Below, in pieces: positions 52,970 through 63,653 of a stretch of DNA of 64,000 nt. The position numbers were made by a program, and so were the translations under genes. The notes under the pieces were generated by a model. The model ran no database searches. It was not told the DNA's origin and saw nothing but the letters and a program-made list of their open reading frames with translations. The stretch covers positions 932,501-996,500 of the forward strand of contig NC_134367.1 in NCBI RefSeq assembly GCF_035582795.1, read 5' to 3'. Source of the stretch: Mycteria americana (lineage: Eukaryota; Chordata; Aves; Ciconiiformes; Ciconiidae). Each line of letters opens with the position of its first letter. Position 1 is the first letter of the stretch.

Positions 52970-53914
52970 GCTTTGGGTGGCTCTGCTTGCATTCGTAGTG
53001 CGAATTCAAATGGAGATGAGCACTCATAGGAGAAAGAAAGTTTAATTCCTACTTCTTCCCTTCCTTTAATATTTCTTCTGAGACTGAGGGAAACTAAGAG
53101 GGAAAGTACTTCCCGAGTACAGACGAGTGTGGAATGGCGTGGGAAGCCAGTGGCTGCTGTGTGCCTCCACCAACATTGCTCTTCAAGGATCATCGCTTGA
53201 TTGTGAGTATACCCACAATGAGAATAAGCACATAGGCAACACATTTTAAGGCAGAACAGCTACAAATAATTAATATATCCTTCTGCTGGCATAGAAGTTG
53301 GGACTGAGGGGACAAAGGACAAGTATATTCTTCCAGACAGAGCCTACATCTGGGGAAATTCATTGTGGCAGAGGTCTCAAATCACCATAGTCCCAGTGAA
53401 CAGAGCACTTGGAACATCTGAAACCTGCTGCTGCATGGCAAGATGTGCCGTGGAGCATGCTTGGTCACGGAGAGGTCTAGGTCACTCCACCATCTAACTG
53501 CAAAACAACAACTGTTAGCAAGACAGCAATGCACAGGAACAGTATATGCCAAATAATATTAGTGACGTGGCTCCCTTGCTAAAAGCCATTAAAGACTGAG
53601 TTAACAGCCTGAAGAGAAAAAGTCGCTAGAGAAAAAAGTAGGGGAATGGAGTAGGAGAGCCGTTGGGGAGGAAAAGAATGAAATTCTTGGGTCTTTGCAC
53701 AGCTACAGTAGTACAGGGAAAAGTCCACAGGGTGTCATCAGAGCATCAAGGAACAGCAACAAAACCACCAACCCCAAAAACCCTTTCTGGATTAAAGGCT
53801 TCCTGCACAGCTCTTGGCTTGGGCAGTCCATGCGACATATACATAGTGGCTGTAGTCACCTTCGTGCTGAAATACTTTAAAATCTACTCAGTAGTAAAAA
53901 CATTTAGCTCTTTT

Positions 53915-54045
53915 GCAACTTTTTATAGAAAGTACATCTCAAAGTACTTTACAAAGATGATAATAAGCTTTAGCACTGCTTTAGCAATAGGAAAATCGGG
54001 ATTCAGAGTAGCTTGCTCATTGTGACTCAGGAACAGGGTCAGGAG
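53915..54045 (+). mobile_element. MIR-like SINE remnant
   Basis: The plus strand shows, in the MIR order, CATCTCAAAGTACTTTACAAAG, then ATAGGAAAATCGGGATTCAG, then AGCTTGCTCATTGTGACTCAGG and GGGTCAGGA. These match the conserved core of amniote MIR elements (CTCAAAGCACTTTACAAA, GGAAACTGAGGCACAGAG, CTTGCCCAAGGTCAC). It is old and diverged. Confidence 0.5.
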
Positions 54046-56460
54046 GAGAGACGAGCTCTCCTGAGAGCCAGGAAGGAGTCCTGAGGGTCTCCATCTCCCC
54101 TCTGTACGTGCTCCTGGGGCAGGTGTGCGAGGGCAGCAGAACCTCTACCAGCACCATCAAGAGCGGCAGGGTAGGACTGAAAGAGAAGCAAGGCTCAGGG
54201 ACAGCAAATATTACCAGTTTTCTTGAATGAGATGGATATGAAGCATTTGGTAGAGCTTGCTTTGAGCTACCCTTGTGTGTCTTAACCACACCTCCACATG
54301 TTTTGGAGGTTTCAGAGACAAGTCACTGTCTGGGTGGCTCATTCTTCACACACAAGAGGAGAGAAAGAAGAAGAGGAACCAGGATCTGTATAAATTACCC
54401 CGAACACATCCTTCTGTCCGTGGCATGGGAGACTGAGTGGTGGCCGTGTCACCCCCCGCCTTTCCCAGCACAGATGTTGCTTTGATGACCCTGGCTCTAG
54501 CACCCAGTTCCACTTCAGACACAGAGTCCTAAATTCACATCACCGACCACATGAATATCGTTGCTCTAAGAGTGAATCTGGTCCGGAGACCAACACTACT
54601 AGAAGCTGCTCTGCAGCCATCCAGTTACAGCAGTCGCTGGCCGTGGCGTAACCCAGCGCATTTCCTGCAGACTGCCCCGCTCCAAACCTCTCACCTCTTA
54701 CACCGCAGGGAGCAGCTATGGCTCTGCGATCAATTACCCCTGCCCAGCGCGTCTGGGCCCACTAAAACCATCTTCTAACAGTTTGAAAGCAGAGCTAGAT
54801 GCTCTTCAGGGAGATGCAATTACTATGTAGGCTGCGGACCTTGCCCTGGTAGCCATCTGCCTTCATCCCATCACACTCACCCTCTGTTAGAGACACACAA
54901 GCTTCTTGCTGGTTCTTCTGCAGCTCTTTCAACCCGTGTCTTCGAAGGGATTTCCATCTCCGAGAGAATCTGAACACTGGGGGTTATGTCAGCATTTGTT
55001 CAAGTTATAAGTAGCTACTCTACTTCTGTGGGTCCCTGATCTTCACCACAACAAGCTGGCCGCCCAAGGGTCTATGGCATGTGTTATGTCTTTGCTAGTT
55101 CAGCTTCTGCCTCTCTTGACCCTCCAGTTTGTACCATGCTTGTGGCTCTTGGGCCCCTCGCACTTTTCTACGCTGTACCTGGACACAGCAGTCACGGAGG
55201 GGCAACAAGCCTCCACGGGTGTTTTTCTTCAACGGTGGGGTGTAGATGTTTGGCCCCTTTAAAATTTTCACTTATGTTCATCATTGAAAATGTAAATACT
55301 GGCATCTAGAACCATACAAATCTTAGGAATAAATTTTAGATTTATGACAGAAAAAGCCCTACGAATTATAGTAAGAAAGAAACAAAATTTTTATAGTGAA
55401 TTTACCCTAAATTTTCTAGATTTCAATTAAAAATTATAATCTGTTTTGAACTATCAGTAGATGGGACATAGCTCTTTAAAATCATATCTCCATAACCCGG
55501 TTCAATATTCTTGGGAAAACTGCGGGGTTCTGTGTAATCCTGTAGGACTGTAAGGGGTGGCTGGTCCAGGGAAGCCGAGAGATCTTGAATCTGAGAAAGG
55601 ACTCTCCTCGCTGCTAAAGCCACTGAATGTCGTCATCAAAGAAATTGCAGCAGACGCTCGTAAAAAGGCAAACCAAAGAACAAGCAAACAAATCACAAAG
55701 CAAAACCAAGCTAAGCTGGAAAACGTAGCCACTCCTGGGTATTTTCTGCATTGCAAATGTTATGAACTTGGATCATCCATATTCATGAAATGCAGTCGCT
55801 GAGGGCACCCAAGCGCTGCACAAACCCTGCGCAGGCTCTCCAGGCGCCCGCGCCCTCTCGCCATCGCCTGCGTGTGGGACAGGAGAGAGAAACAAAGACG
55901 GAGGAAGCGCTCGTGTGCGTTAAGCCAAAGCAGCAGCTGCTCTCCTGGCTGCCGCGCTGCCGCTGCTGTAGGGAGAATCAAACAGCCCCAAGACCCTAAA
56001 CCAGACACTGCAGAATTTGCAAGGAAGGAGGATTGCTGGTGACTGGAGCATTTTCTCCTGCCTGAAGTCACCTTCCTGTCCCGTGGGATATACCGTGTGC
56101 ATTGCCCAAGCTGACATTTCAGAATGTTTTTGGCAGTTACACTTGGCGTGGAAAAGTCCCGTGCCCTTCTGTGCACCTCTCATGCATGATTTCTGAACCC
56201 CTTTGGAGTAAGTAGAGCTCCTGACTGCACGGCAAGGCTTATAATTTGACATTCCCCCCCTTGCATTCCCTCTCTGCTACCTAGGGACCTTGCTCTCTGA
56301 TCTGCTGCCAGGCTGCCTTGCGTGGCAGCACAGAGATACATCCAGCCTGGCAAACCCCCGTTCTCCCTTCCTTTTCTCATCCCTCTCCAGTTCTTCCAGC
56401 TCTGCCCGGGGTTCGGCTGTCCTCCCAGACACCCAGACTGCAGCCTTCTGGTAATTTCAA

Positions 56461-57760
56461 ATCACAGAATCACAGAAAATAGGATTAGATGAGATGGGCA
56501 GGGGTTATCATGTCATCCTTTGCCCTCCAGCATGATTAACTGCCTCATAAACGGTTCTTGACAGCTGTCAGTCTAATCTGCTCTTAAAAACCTCCAGCGG
56601 AAGCGATCCTGTTTCATACATGTGTAAACTATTCCAGTGCATTATGATCCCTGGGCGCTTACAGTGGGGTTCCTAAATTCTAATCTAAATATTTCCTGCT
56701 GTGTTTTAGGACCAGAAATTCTTGTCCTGTCTCCTTTGGTAGCTGAAACAGGATAATCTCTTCCTTTTGCAGCAGTCTTTTTCAGTATTTGAGGATCGTG
56801 ATTACTTTTCTCCACAGTCTTCTAGCCCTAGGTGGAAACCACCCTGTTTCTTTCAATCTTTCATGTTTTCGCATCATTCCCATTGATTTCTCGCAAAATC
56901 TTTCCACATGGTCCATTCTTGGTTGAAAAGCAGTGCCCGGTGTGGCTCACCCGGGGCTCACCATGCTGGGCTGAAGGAGAACAAATCACATTTCTGTCTC
57001 TGCATCCCTACAACCTGTTTCTGTGGGAAAAAATCTGCCATCGTTAACTCCACCTCAGCCTCACATCAGTGAGCGTGTCGAAGAGTTTCACCAAAATCTC
57101 TCGATGTAGCATAGGTCGTGCCTCCTCCATATCTGCAAGGTCTCTTACTCTTAGCAGAAAATTAGGCTGGTTTGATGTGATTTGCTTTGGACCAAACCAC
57201 GTTGGCTGTTACTGTTCACCTTGTTCTCCTGTCGATACTTACGGATGGATTGTGTTGACCCATTCAGAGTCTTCTCAGGAGTTGAAGTTAGGTTGAGTAT
57301 ATAATTCCCCGAGTCCTCCTTCCCCCCATTTTAAAGATATCCTTTACGTTTGTCCTGTTCCTGTTTGGACACTTGGCCTGTTCTTTGTGTGTTCTCAAAA
57401 CCCCTCACTTGCAGCTCTGAGATTGCTTTACCGACCTCCCTTCGTACATCGCTATGAATTAAATCAGACCCGGCCGATTTGGAAACGTCCAGCATGCACA
57501 AGAAATCTTTAACCTACCGTTTTCTTATTTTAGCCCGAGTCCTCAGGCCTTTTTCACTGACATTTATTGTTAGCCATCTGATCGCAGCTGACCTTTTGAA
57601 TGAAGACTGAAGCAAAAAAAATGATTGCATGCTTAGTTTTTTCCTCTGATATTACCATTCATTCCCCGGTGCAGAGTGAAGAATCCTTCTTTCATTTTTC
57701 TCTTACTACTAATATACCTACACATTGCCTTCTTGTTCCCTTTCCTTTTCCTTCTCATTG
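56461..57760 (-). mobile_element. Ancient CR1/L3-like LINE fossil, about 1.3 kb
   Basis: The plus strand carries antisense blocks of an ancient amniote CR1 in the right order. The 3' part has ATCACAGAATCACAGAAAAT, GACAGCTGTCAGTCTAATCTG followed by CTCTTAAAAACCTCC, ACTATTCCAGTGCATTATG and TTCTTGTCCTGTCTCC. Further in, the reverse transcriptase part has GCTGGTTTGATGTGATTTGC followed by an ACGTTGGCTGTTACTGTTCACC block (57166-57220). Next come TATAATTCCCCGAGTCCTCC (57299-57318) and TGAATGAAGACTGAAGCAAA (57598-57617). The domain order is kept but every frame is broken. It differs strongly from the young CR1 copies and probably predates birds. Confidence 0.7.
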
Positions 57761-57769
57761 TGTGTCTTG

Positions 57770-57830
57770 TCCACGTCCATGTCCACATCCATGTCCTTTG
57801 TCCTTTGTCCTTTGTCCTTTGTCCACGTCC
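57770..57830. repeat. Compound short tandem repeat (TCCTTTG)4
   Basis: Four exact copies of TCCTTTG (57794-57821) follow hexamer-like GTCCACGTCCATGTCCACATCC sequence. It sits at the end of the ancient CR1 fossil. Confidence 0.95.
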
Positions 57831-58967
57831 TCGCCCACGCACCCACGGGCACCCAGGCTACCCATGGGACGAGCGTACGGAGGCAGCTCACAAGGAAAGG
57901 CCGGTGTTAAACGCGCTGGGGAGCACGAGGAGCCGTGACGGCAGCTGTGAGCGGTACCCGGCATCAGCTGCCCCTGCTTCTGGAGAGCCTTGTGGGTGCC
58001 AGGACAGGGCAGACTGCCGAGGACAATCTCGAAGCACGGGAATTCAGTGCCTTTGCAGTGTTTGCTTAGTAAGAGCTTCGTTAATGCGCGAGATGTGGGA
58101 GTTTTCCCGTTTTCCAATGGCATGGGAAAAATGCAGTGGCACCTGGGAGGAGAGACGCCCAGCCTCTTCCCTGCTCACTATTGCTGCTCCCTCTTCACTC
58201 TTTCAGCTACCAAAAATCCCATTTGCGTCAGTGGTTTGATTCACTTGAATGTCCATCGGGCCTGCCTTCCTCTCCCCCTGGGCTGTAACTCCCCGCTTAA
58301 CCTCACTTCTCTTACTTTGCTTTTACCCCCAGGCCCTTCACTCCTTCCTCTGCAAGAGCCACCCTCCCCACGCGTGTGACCTGCGGGGGCTCCTGGCCAG
58401 CCCCCCCGCCCGGCTCCGGCCTCCCCCTTTGCCAACCTCCCGTGCTGCGCCTAACGCAGGCTGCAGACCTCGCTGCATCGATGCTGATAAACCAGACTGT
58501 GCCGGGACCCGTTCCTGGCATCAGCGTCACTAAGCTGGAAGGAACTAGGCGAGCACGTAAAATGAAATCCCCCAAAATCAACTTACCAATTTTCTCCACG
58601 CTCCTGGAGCTCATACGACTTTTATATATAGAGAGAGAGCTCACACCTAGCAAAACCAGCTTTTGCTGCTTAGACCTTGTCCTAGTGAAGCTTCCTGCAA
58701 ATTACAGTTTAGTACAAATGCTCCATCTTATACGAAACAGGAGAAACACACGGAGAAATCCAGGCGGGCAGGCATCGGTGCCCCCGTTCGCGCAGCAGCA
58801 GGAGCCCAAATCCCAAATCCTTGTCTCTAAACACACACAGCCCGTGAGGTCCCCCCGAGCAGGGTACGCGATGCGGAGCTGCGCTTAGATTAACGCGTCG
58901 GCTGCGGCACGGCGGTGCCGGCGGGTTCCAGCCGGCCGGAGCTGCGGATGAACGAGGCTGCAGACGC
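57831..58967. other. Intergenic, 3' of KIF3C
   Basis: Moderately GC-rich DNA with many overlapping open frames and no recognisable domain. It lies just beyond the predicted KIF3C polyadenylation site. Confidence 0.45.
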
Positions 58968-58989
58968 CCTTTGCAATGATGCTCATTCC

Positions 58990-58995
58990 TTTATT
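58990..58995 (-). terminator. KIF3C: Polyadenylation signal AATAAA for KIF3C
   Basis: The minus strand reads CACCAATAAAGGAATGAGC. A cleavage site at a CA dinucleotide about 20 nt on (near 58970) followed by a mixed GT region fits a real signal. It is the first canonical signal after the stop codon. Confidence 0.7.
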
Positions 58996-59129
58996 GGTGT
59001 CATTGCCAGTTTTCTGAAGGGTGCTGGCGCTTTCTGGTCGTTCCCAGCACTGGGTCAAAGCTACATTACAGCATATTGAAGAGGTGTCCATCCAAAGCCA
59101 GAGGGGGTGTGAGATTAATGACCTCTCTC

Positions 59130-59216
59130 CATACAGTATGTATAATATATATATATTTATAATATGTCCTGTATATTCCTATGTATAGAGTGACAAGGAT
59201 GGGCCACCATACAGTA
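59130..59216 (-). promoter_or_regulatory. Two TACTGTATGG motifs in the KIF3C 3' UTR
   Basis: On the transcript strand TACTGTATGG occurs twice, at 59130-59139 and 59207-59216, flanking an AT-rich block. TACTGTA is the seed match of miR-144 and overlaps that of miR-101. Two sites within 80 nt would favour cooperative action, but this rests on seed matching alone. Confidence 0.4.
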
Positions 59217-59459
59217 AACTTTTGATTTCTAAATAAATCACCAGAGCAACAGGCACAAAAATTTGGTCCTAATCAAGGCCCTCACCTTGTCAATGAATCC
59301 AAAACAGACCCGCACCCACCCCCTCATGAAAAACAGAAGTCCAAACTGGAAACCCAAAATCAAACAATTAAACAACAAAGAAAAAAGCCCCAGCCCAGCC
59401 CCGTACCCCCTCTGGGATTTGCCCCCTGTACAGTCACTCACATTGACGGTAAATAGATC

Positions 59460-59535
59460 CCTTGGCTACACACGCACGCGCACCCACACCCACCTACACA
59501 CACTCATATGTAAATACACACGCACCAACATACAA
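59460..59535. repeat. CA-rich interrupted microsatellite
   Basis: CACACGCACGCGCACCCACA and similar CA-rich sequence, then CACACACTCATATG and ACACACGCACC. On the KIF3C transcript it is GT-rich. Confidence 0.85.
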
Positions 59536-62467
59536 ACACCAAAGAACATTACAAATATACATCTGAGGGTGCTGCAGCGATGCAGAGAGGCTGCGGAGCC
59601 ACCCGAGGCAGAGGGGAAACGCCGCCGCGAGCTCGCCCGGTCTCAGCTCGAATCGCCAGCATCTGCTTGCAACCTTCCTCGGGGTTTGTGCTAAGGAGGT
59701 TGGGAGGTCGTTGGCAGCGGTGGAGAGAGACGGAGCGAGTGCACGGGAGATTGCGAGACCCACGCGCACGATAGATGCGATACAAGCGGCACTTGGACGT
59801 TGAAAGCGGCTCAGCCCATCCCCTGCGCCGGGTGCTCGCACGCCTGTCCTGTGCTCTGCTGGAAGGGCTTCCACGCGGATCCCACCGTGACCACAGTCCT
59901 GCTGGACCTGTCCTTTGCCGTGACACAGATGAGGACCAACGTGTGCCATGGGAGACCGGTGTGGCACACATCCACCCTTCGACAGGATGCTCCATGGCCG
60001 GGGGCAAGCCAGGGGAACGAGAGGACACCGTCAACTCTTGAGCTTTGTTTCCCACGCCCTGGGTAGAGAACGGAGGTGAAAGAGCCTGTCACTGGGTCAC
60101 CACCTCGGGGCTCCACGAGCTGCTGATCCGGCTGAAGATGAACTTGGGGCAATTAGAAAACAAGGAAGGGAGGAAAATACATTCCTGCAGGCCACCCTGC
60201 AGACAGCTTCTCCCCTTTCTGAGGTCTGTGCTTCCTGGCCCTGACTCCCAGACGCTATCCTGAAAACTAAATAAAGAACCGGGGCCCTCATCCACCGTGT
60301 TTCATGGGGCCAGAGCCAGCTTGCGCCGGGGGATGCACACGGACAACCCCCTGGCTGCTGGCGGTACCTGCGGACAGAAGGACCTCACCCCAAGCTGTGG
60401 AAGGGACCCACCTCCCGCCCCTCAAACGCCCTTCCTCCAGCACCCTCCCCCCCAGGCTGAGCACAGACCAGACCTGGCTGCTGCTCAAAGGGAGTGAGCT
60501 CAGTGCTGGGAGCGACCTACAGCTTCCAACATGGCCTACAAGCCAGCTGCTGGGGTGGAGGAGAAGGGGACAAAGGTTCCAGAGGCAGAAGGTGTCATGA
60601 GGCACAGGTGGGGAAGGGAAGACGGTGGCAGAGGACAACGATCAAGAGCACGAGGCAGGACAATGTTACAGGGGATGGGGAGAAGACACCCCGTGCCAGA
60701 GCAGGGGATGTGTCAGGAGACGGGTGGGAAGGTCTGTGGCTGCCCCAGCCACATGGAGCATGTTGACGGGACACTCGCGTTGGGTGGGACTTGCACTGCT
60801 CTGAAGTAGACACAGCTGATGTTTCTGCTCCTGATGTTTCTGCTCTGTGTCTGTGCCTCGTTCCCTCTCCCTCCCTCACCCCGGGTCCTGTGTGCAGGAG
60901 TCATCGAGGTGAGCAGTGACCAGTCCTCCAGCGGAAGAAATTCTCTTCATTGCCAGAAGACGCAAGAAGACAGTCCCTACCTGCAATCTTCTCAGATCTG
61001 CCTTCCCAGGGACTGGCCTCAGCATTCGTCCCTTTGAAGACCCGGATCCTCTCACGTGAACCAGGGGGTCGCTCCCTCATTCGTTAGGATCTTGTCCAAC
61101 AAACGGATCTCCCCCACCTCCGCGCATCTGGAAGCCATCCCAGGGAAACCACAGCTGCTGGCCTGGCACTGCCAGGAATGGTCTTCAACAAGGACCCACC
61201 TTCCCTCAGTCGAACTGCTGAAAGCTGAATCACTCAGGAACACCGAGCGATGTCCTGGCACCTACGCGTGCTGCTGCCTGGGATGGGTTTCAGATCGCCA
61301 GACTGGCCTTATGGCTTGCCCCCTCTTATCCACGACCCATTTCACGTCCATCCCTCCACGACCCACACAATCACCAGGAAATTTCTCCCAACTACGAGGT
61401 GACCTCCACGTGGTATTACCCAGCCCAGAGAGAGCGATGTTGACATCACTCCTCCGGGCATCACCATCTTGTCCTGCATTTCTTCATTGCCTCTAGTCGC
61501 CAGGACGGTGGACACTCTCACCTCTGGTTTCACTTAGCATTGCTCCCCAGACTATGTGTGTCTTTGGGAGGGGTGGGTGGAAGGGACGGAGATTTCCCTC
61601 TCCTGTTCTTGCTGTAAGGACTTAAACACCCACTTAGTCAGGGATGGGAGCAAGCTGGGTGTCAGGCAACTGAAGAGGACAGGGCCAGCCGTCTCCAGAG
61701 CGCGGCACAGGTGAACAAAGTCTCGGCACCACCGGGACCGACTTGGCTTGGTTAATCTGCAAGCCCTCTCTGTGGATGGAGCTGGCATTTCTGGAGTGAC
61801 AGCCGTGCCCAGAAGTCAATGAGACATCATTGCTGCCACCGGTGTTGATGCAGGCTGGAGAGTCCCTCTGGGCCTCTGACAAGCCCAGCGCAAGGTGCTG
61901 CCACCACGAAGTCTCCAAATCCTTGTAGAAATCGCCAAATTCCCTGGGATCCAGCAAAGCAAATGCAGCGCCAGAGTCCAGGGCTGCCTCACCTTCTGCC
62001 AAAGCCACCAGAGAGGGGCACGTGCCCTCTCCTGCCTGCTCTGCGGAGCACGATGGTGAGCAGTACGCCGGTGGTGCCCACCCCGGCGCTGTCCCCGTGC
62101 CCCAGCCCTGCGTGGGGGCTGCGGCGGTGGCGTGGGGAAGGCGTGGTGCCCGCTGCCAGCCTTGGATGTCCTCCAGTCCGGACGCGCCTCCTGACTGCGC
62201 ATCAACCACTCCATAAATAAATACGTTAAATAAATAAAGTGACAGATCCAGATCGGGGGGGGGGGGCAGAAGGAAGGAGGGGTCAGCTCCCCTCGCCCCG
62301 GGGCTGTTCGTGGGCGTCTCACACAAACACACGCGCACACAAAGTAGCTGAAGACAAAGACGAACTGGGACCGGTGGAAATGCTGCCGGCTGGGGCCCCT
62401 TCCGTGGCCGTCGGCGGGGCACAGTCCTCGCTGCAAGGCGGTGCGGGGGATGAGGGGGTCCAGGACG

Positions 62468-62561
62468 TCACTCCTGAGCTGGCATCGTGGTGGTGCGTGG
62501 GGAGCTGGAGGTGAGGGAGACATGCGTGGTTGAGGATGGCAGTGACCGCGGCGTCTGGCAC
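62468..62561 (-). CDS. KIF3C: KIF3C last coding exon (C-terminal tail and stop)
   Basis: The acceptor CTCCAG ends at 62562. The first base G completes a tryptophan codon begun by TG at the end of the previous exon; 30 more codons and TGA (62468-62470) follow. The tail reads C-Q-T-P-R-S and T-T-H-V-S-L-T, ending P-A-Q-E. Human KIF3C, as I recall it, has C-Q-S-P-Q-R then T-T-H-A-S-L-A and also ends 30 residues after the tryptophan. It is rich in Ser, Thr and Pro and likely unstructured; the C-terminal tails of kinesin-2 motors bind cargo or adaptor. A longer frame that runs through this place (62319-62651) is out of phase with the upstream exon and not used. The Ser/Thr-rich end differs from the family by several substitutions, as expected of a fast-evolving tail. 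Confidence 0.93.
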
Positions 62562-63477
62562 CTGGAGGGGGGGATGAACAGAGAAAAACTGGTTTCCTTC
62601 TCCTTCCCCGGCCTCCCGCTCTCCCCAAAATCCAGCCATCTTCTCAGTCATTTGCTACGCAGGCAGCACCAAAGGACACCCAGCGCTGGGCAGGACGATA
62701 CCTTGTGTGCTATCATCTGGGAAACACGGATATCATCGACTCACAGAACGGTTTGGGTGGGAAGGGACCGTTAAAGGCCATCCAGTCCAGCCCCCTGCCA
62801 CGAGCAGGGACATCTTCAACCAGAGCAGGTTGCTCAGAGCCCCGGCCAACCTGACCTGGAATGTTTCCAGGGACGGGGCATCGACCACCTCTCGGGGCAA
62901 CCTGGGCCAGTGTCTCACCACCCTCAGCGTAAAACATTTCTTCCTTATCTCTAGTCTGGATCTCCCCTCTCTTAGGTTAAAACCATCACCCCTTGTCCTA
63001 TTGCTACAGGCCCTATCAAAAAGTCTGTCCCCATCTTTCTTACGAGCCCCCTTCAGGTACTGGCAGGCTGCTATAAGGTCTCCCCGCAGCCTTCTCTTCT
63101 CCAGGCTGAACAGCCCCAGCTCTCTCAGCCCTTCCTCACAGCAGAGGGGTTCCAGCCCTCTGACCATTGCTGTGGCTTCCTCTCGTCCCACTCCACCAGG
63201 TCCGTGTCTTTCCTGTGCTGAGATGTACATGATGATATACGACATCATCACCCTGGTTTTAATACTTCTCCAACAACCGTTACCAAAGCAATGTCAGCCC
63301 TATTTTAAAATCTGATCACACCCCAACAACTCGTGGCCAGTTTCAACCCCAAAAGGAATGGGGGGCTTGCAGCTCCCCTGAGACTCCTCTGCCTGCCCCA
63401 AGCCCACGCGCCGCCCCGCACCGAGCATCCCGGCCGCGGCGCAGCCCCTGCGCATCCCCCCGCCCGCCGGCACTCAC
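62562..63477 (-). other. KIF3C: KIF3C final intron (916 bp) with CR1 insertion
   Basis: The intron runs from donor GTGAGTG (63471-63477) to acceptor CTCCAG. Over half of it is a minus-strand CR1 fragment (62733-63222), in the same orientation as the gene, so the element's own sequence is present in the pre-mRNA. Confidence 0.93.
62733..63222 (-). mobile_element. Young CR1 3' fragment in KIF3C intron
   Basis: The minus frame keeps [18 protein letters not shown] and V-V-R-H-W-P-R-L-P-R-E-V-V. The 3' end (GGTTTGGGTGGGAAGGGACC on the plus strand) is at about 62733. It is very close in sequence to the first 490 bp of the CR1 at 39819 and belongs to the same subfamily. Confidence 0.95.
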
Positions 63478-63653
63478 CAGGAGCGGGACTTCCTCACCCG
63501 GGAGGCTGCCGGCCGCTCCAGGAGGCTGTCCAGGTGCATCAGCCTCTCCAGGTGGAGAGCCCGGGGGTCCTGCTCTGCCGGGTCCCTGCTCCGCTCAAAC
63601 TCGAAGATGGCCGGAGGGGAGAGGTCCAGCTCCAAGAACATGATGTTCTCAGC
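63478..63653 (-). CDS. KIF3C: KIF3C penultimate coding exon
   Basis: A 176-bp exon with 58 codons plus TG of the next. It follows acceptor CTGCTGCAG (AG at 63654-63655) and ends at donor GTGAGTG. The peptide opens [10 protein letters not shown], passes P-P-A-I-F-E-F and E-Q-D-P-R-A-L-H, and ends R-V-R-K-S-R-S. This matches the KIF3C C-terminal region (human D-P-R-A-L-H-M-E-R-L-M, V-R-K-S-R-S-W) as I remember it. KIF3C is a plus-end-directed kinesin-2 heavy chain that pairs with KIF3A and acts mainly in neurons. This part lies after the motor and coiled coil, in the globular tail. The frame that extends into the upstream intron and the stop just past the donor are not used. The rest of the gene is to the right of the window. 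Confidence 0.95.

Larger units (their letters stand above)
49922..56460. other. Intergenic stretch
   Basis: Apart from the candidate LTR, a MIR-like remnant (53915-54045) and a short direct repeat (52896-52969), I see no identifiable elements. The frames at 51746-52138 or 52363-52743 have no domain, start context or splice signals that would make them genes. Confidence 0.5.
58968..62467 (-). other. KIF3C: KIF3C 3' untranslated region (predicted)
   Basis: The stretch runs from the KIF3C stop codon to a probable cleavage site about 20 nt past the AATAAA at 58990-58995. I see no other AATAAA on the minus strand in between, so the long form is favoured. It includes an AT-rich block (59130-59235), a GT-rich tract on the transcript strand (about 59460-59535) and GC-rich parts. 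Open frames of 262 and 270 codons at 61634-62422 and 61816-62628 overlap the last exon in other frames and are not genes. The 3' end position is an inference. Confidence 0.7.

Noticed and set aside
57676..58239. Plus-strand open frame of 187 codons
   Set aside because: It runs through an ancient LINE remnant and a TCCTTTG short tandem repeat; there is no domain.
61634..62628. Open frames of 262 and 270 codons on the minus strand
   Set aside because: They overlap the KIF3C stop codon in other frames and lie in its 3' UTR; composition is low-complexity and no domain is seen.
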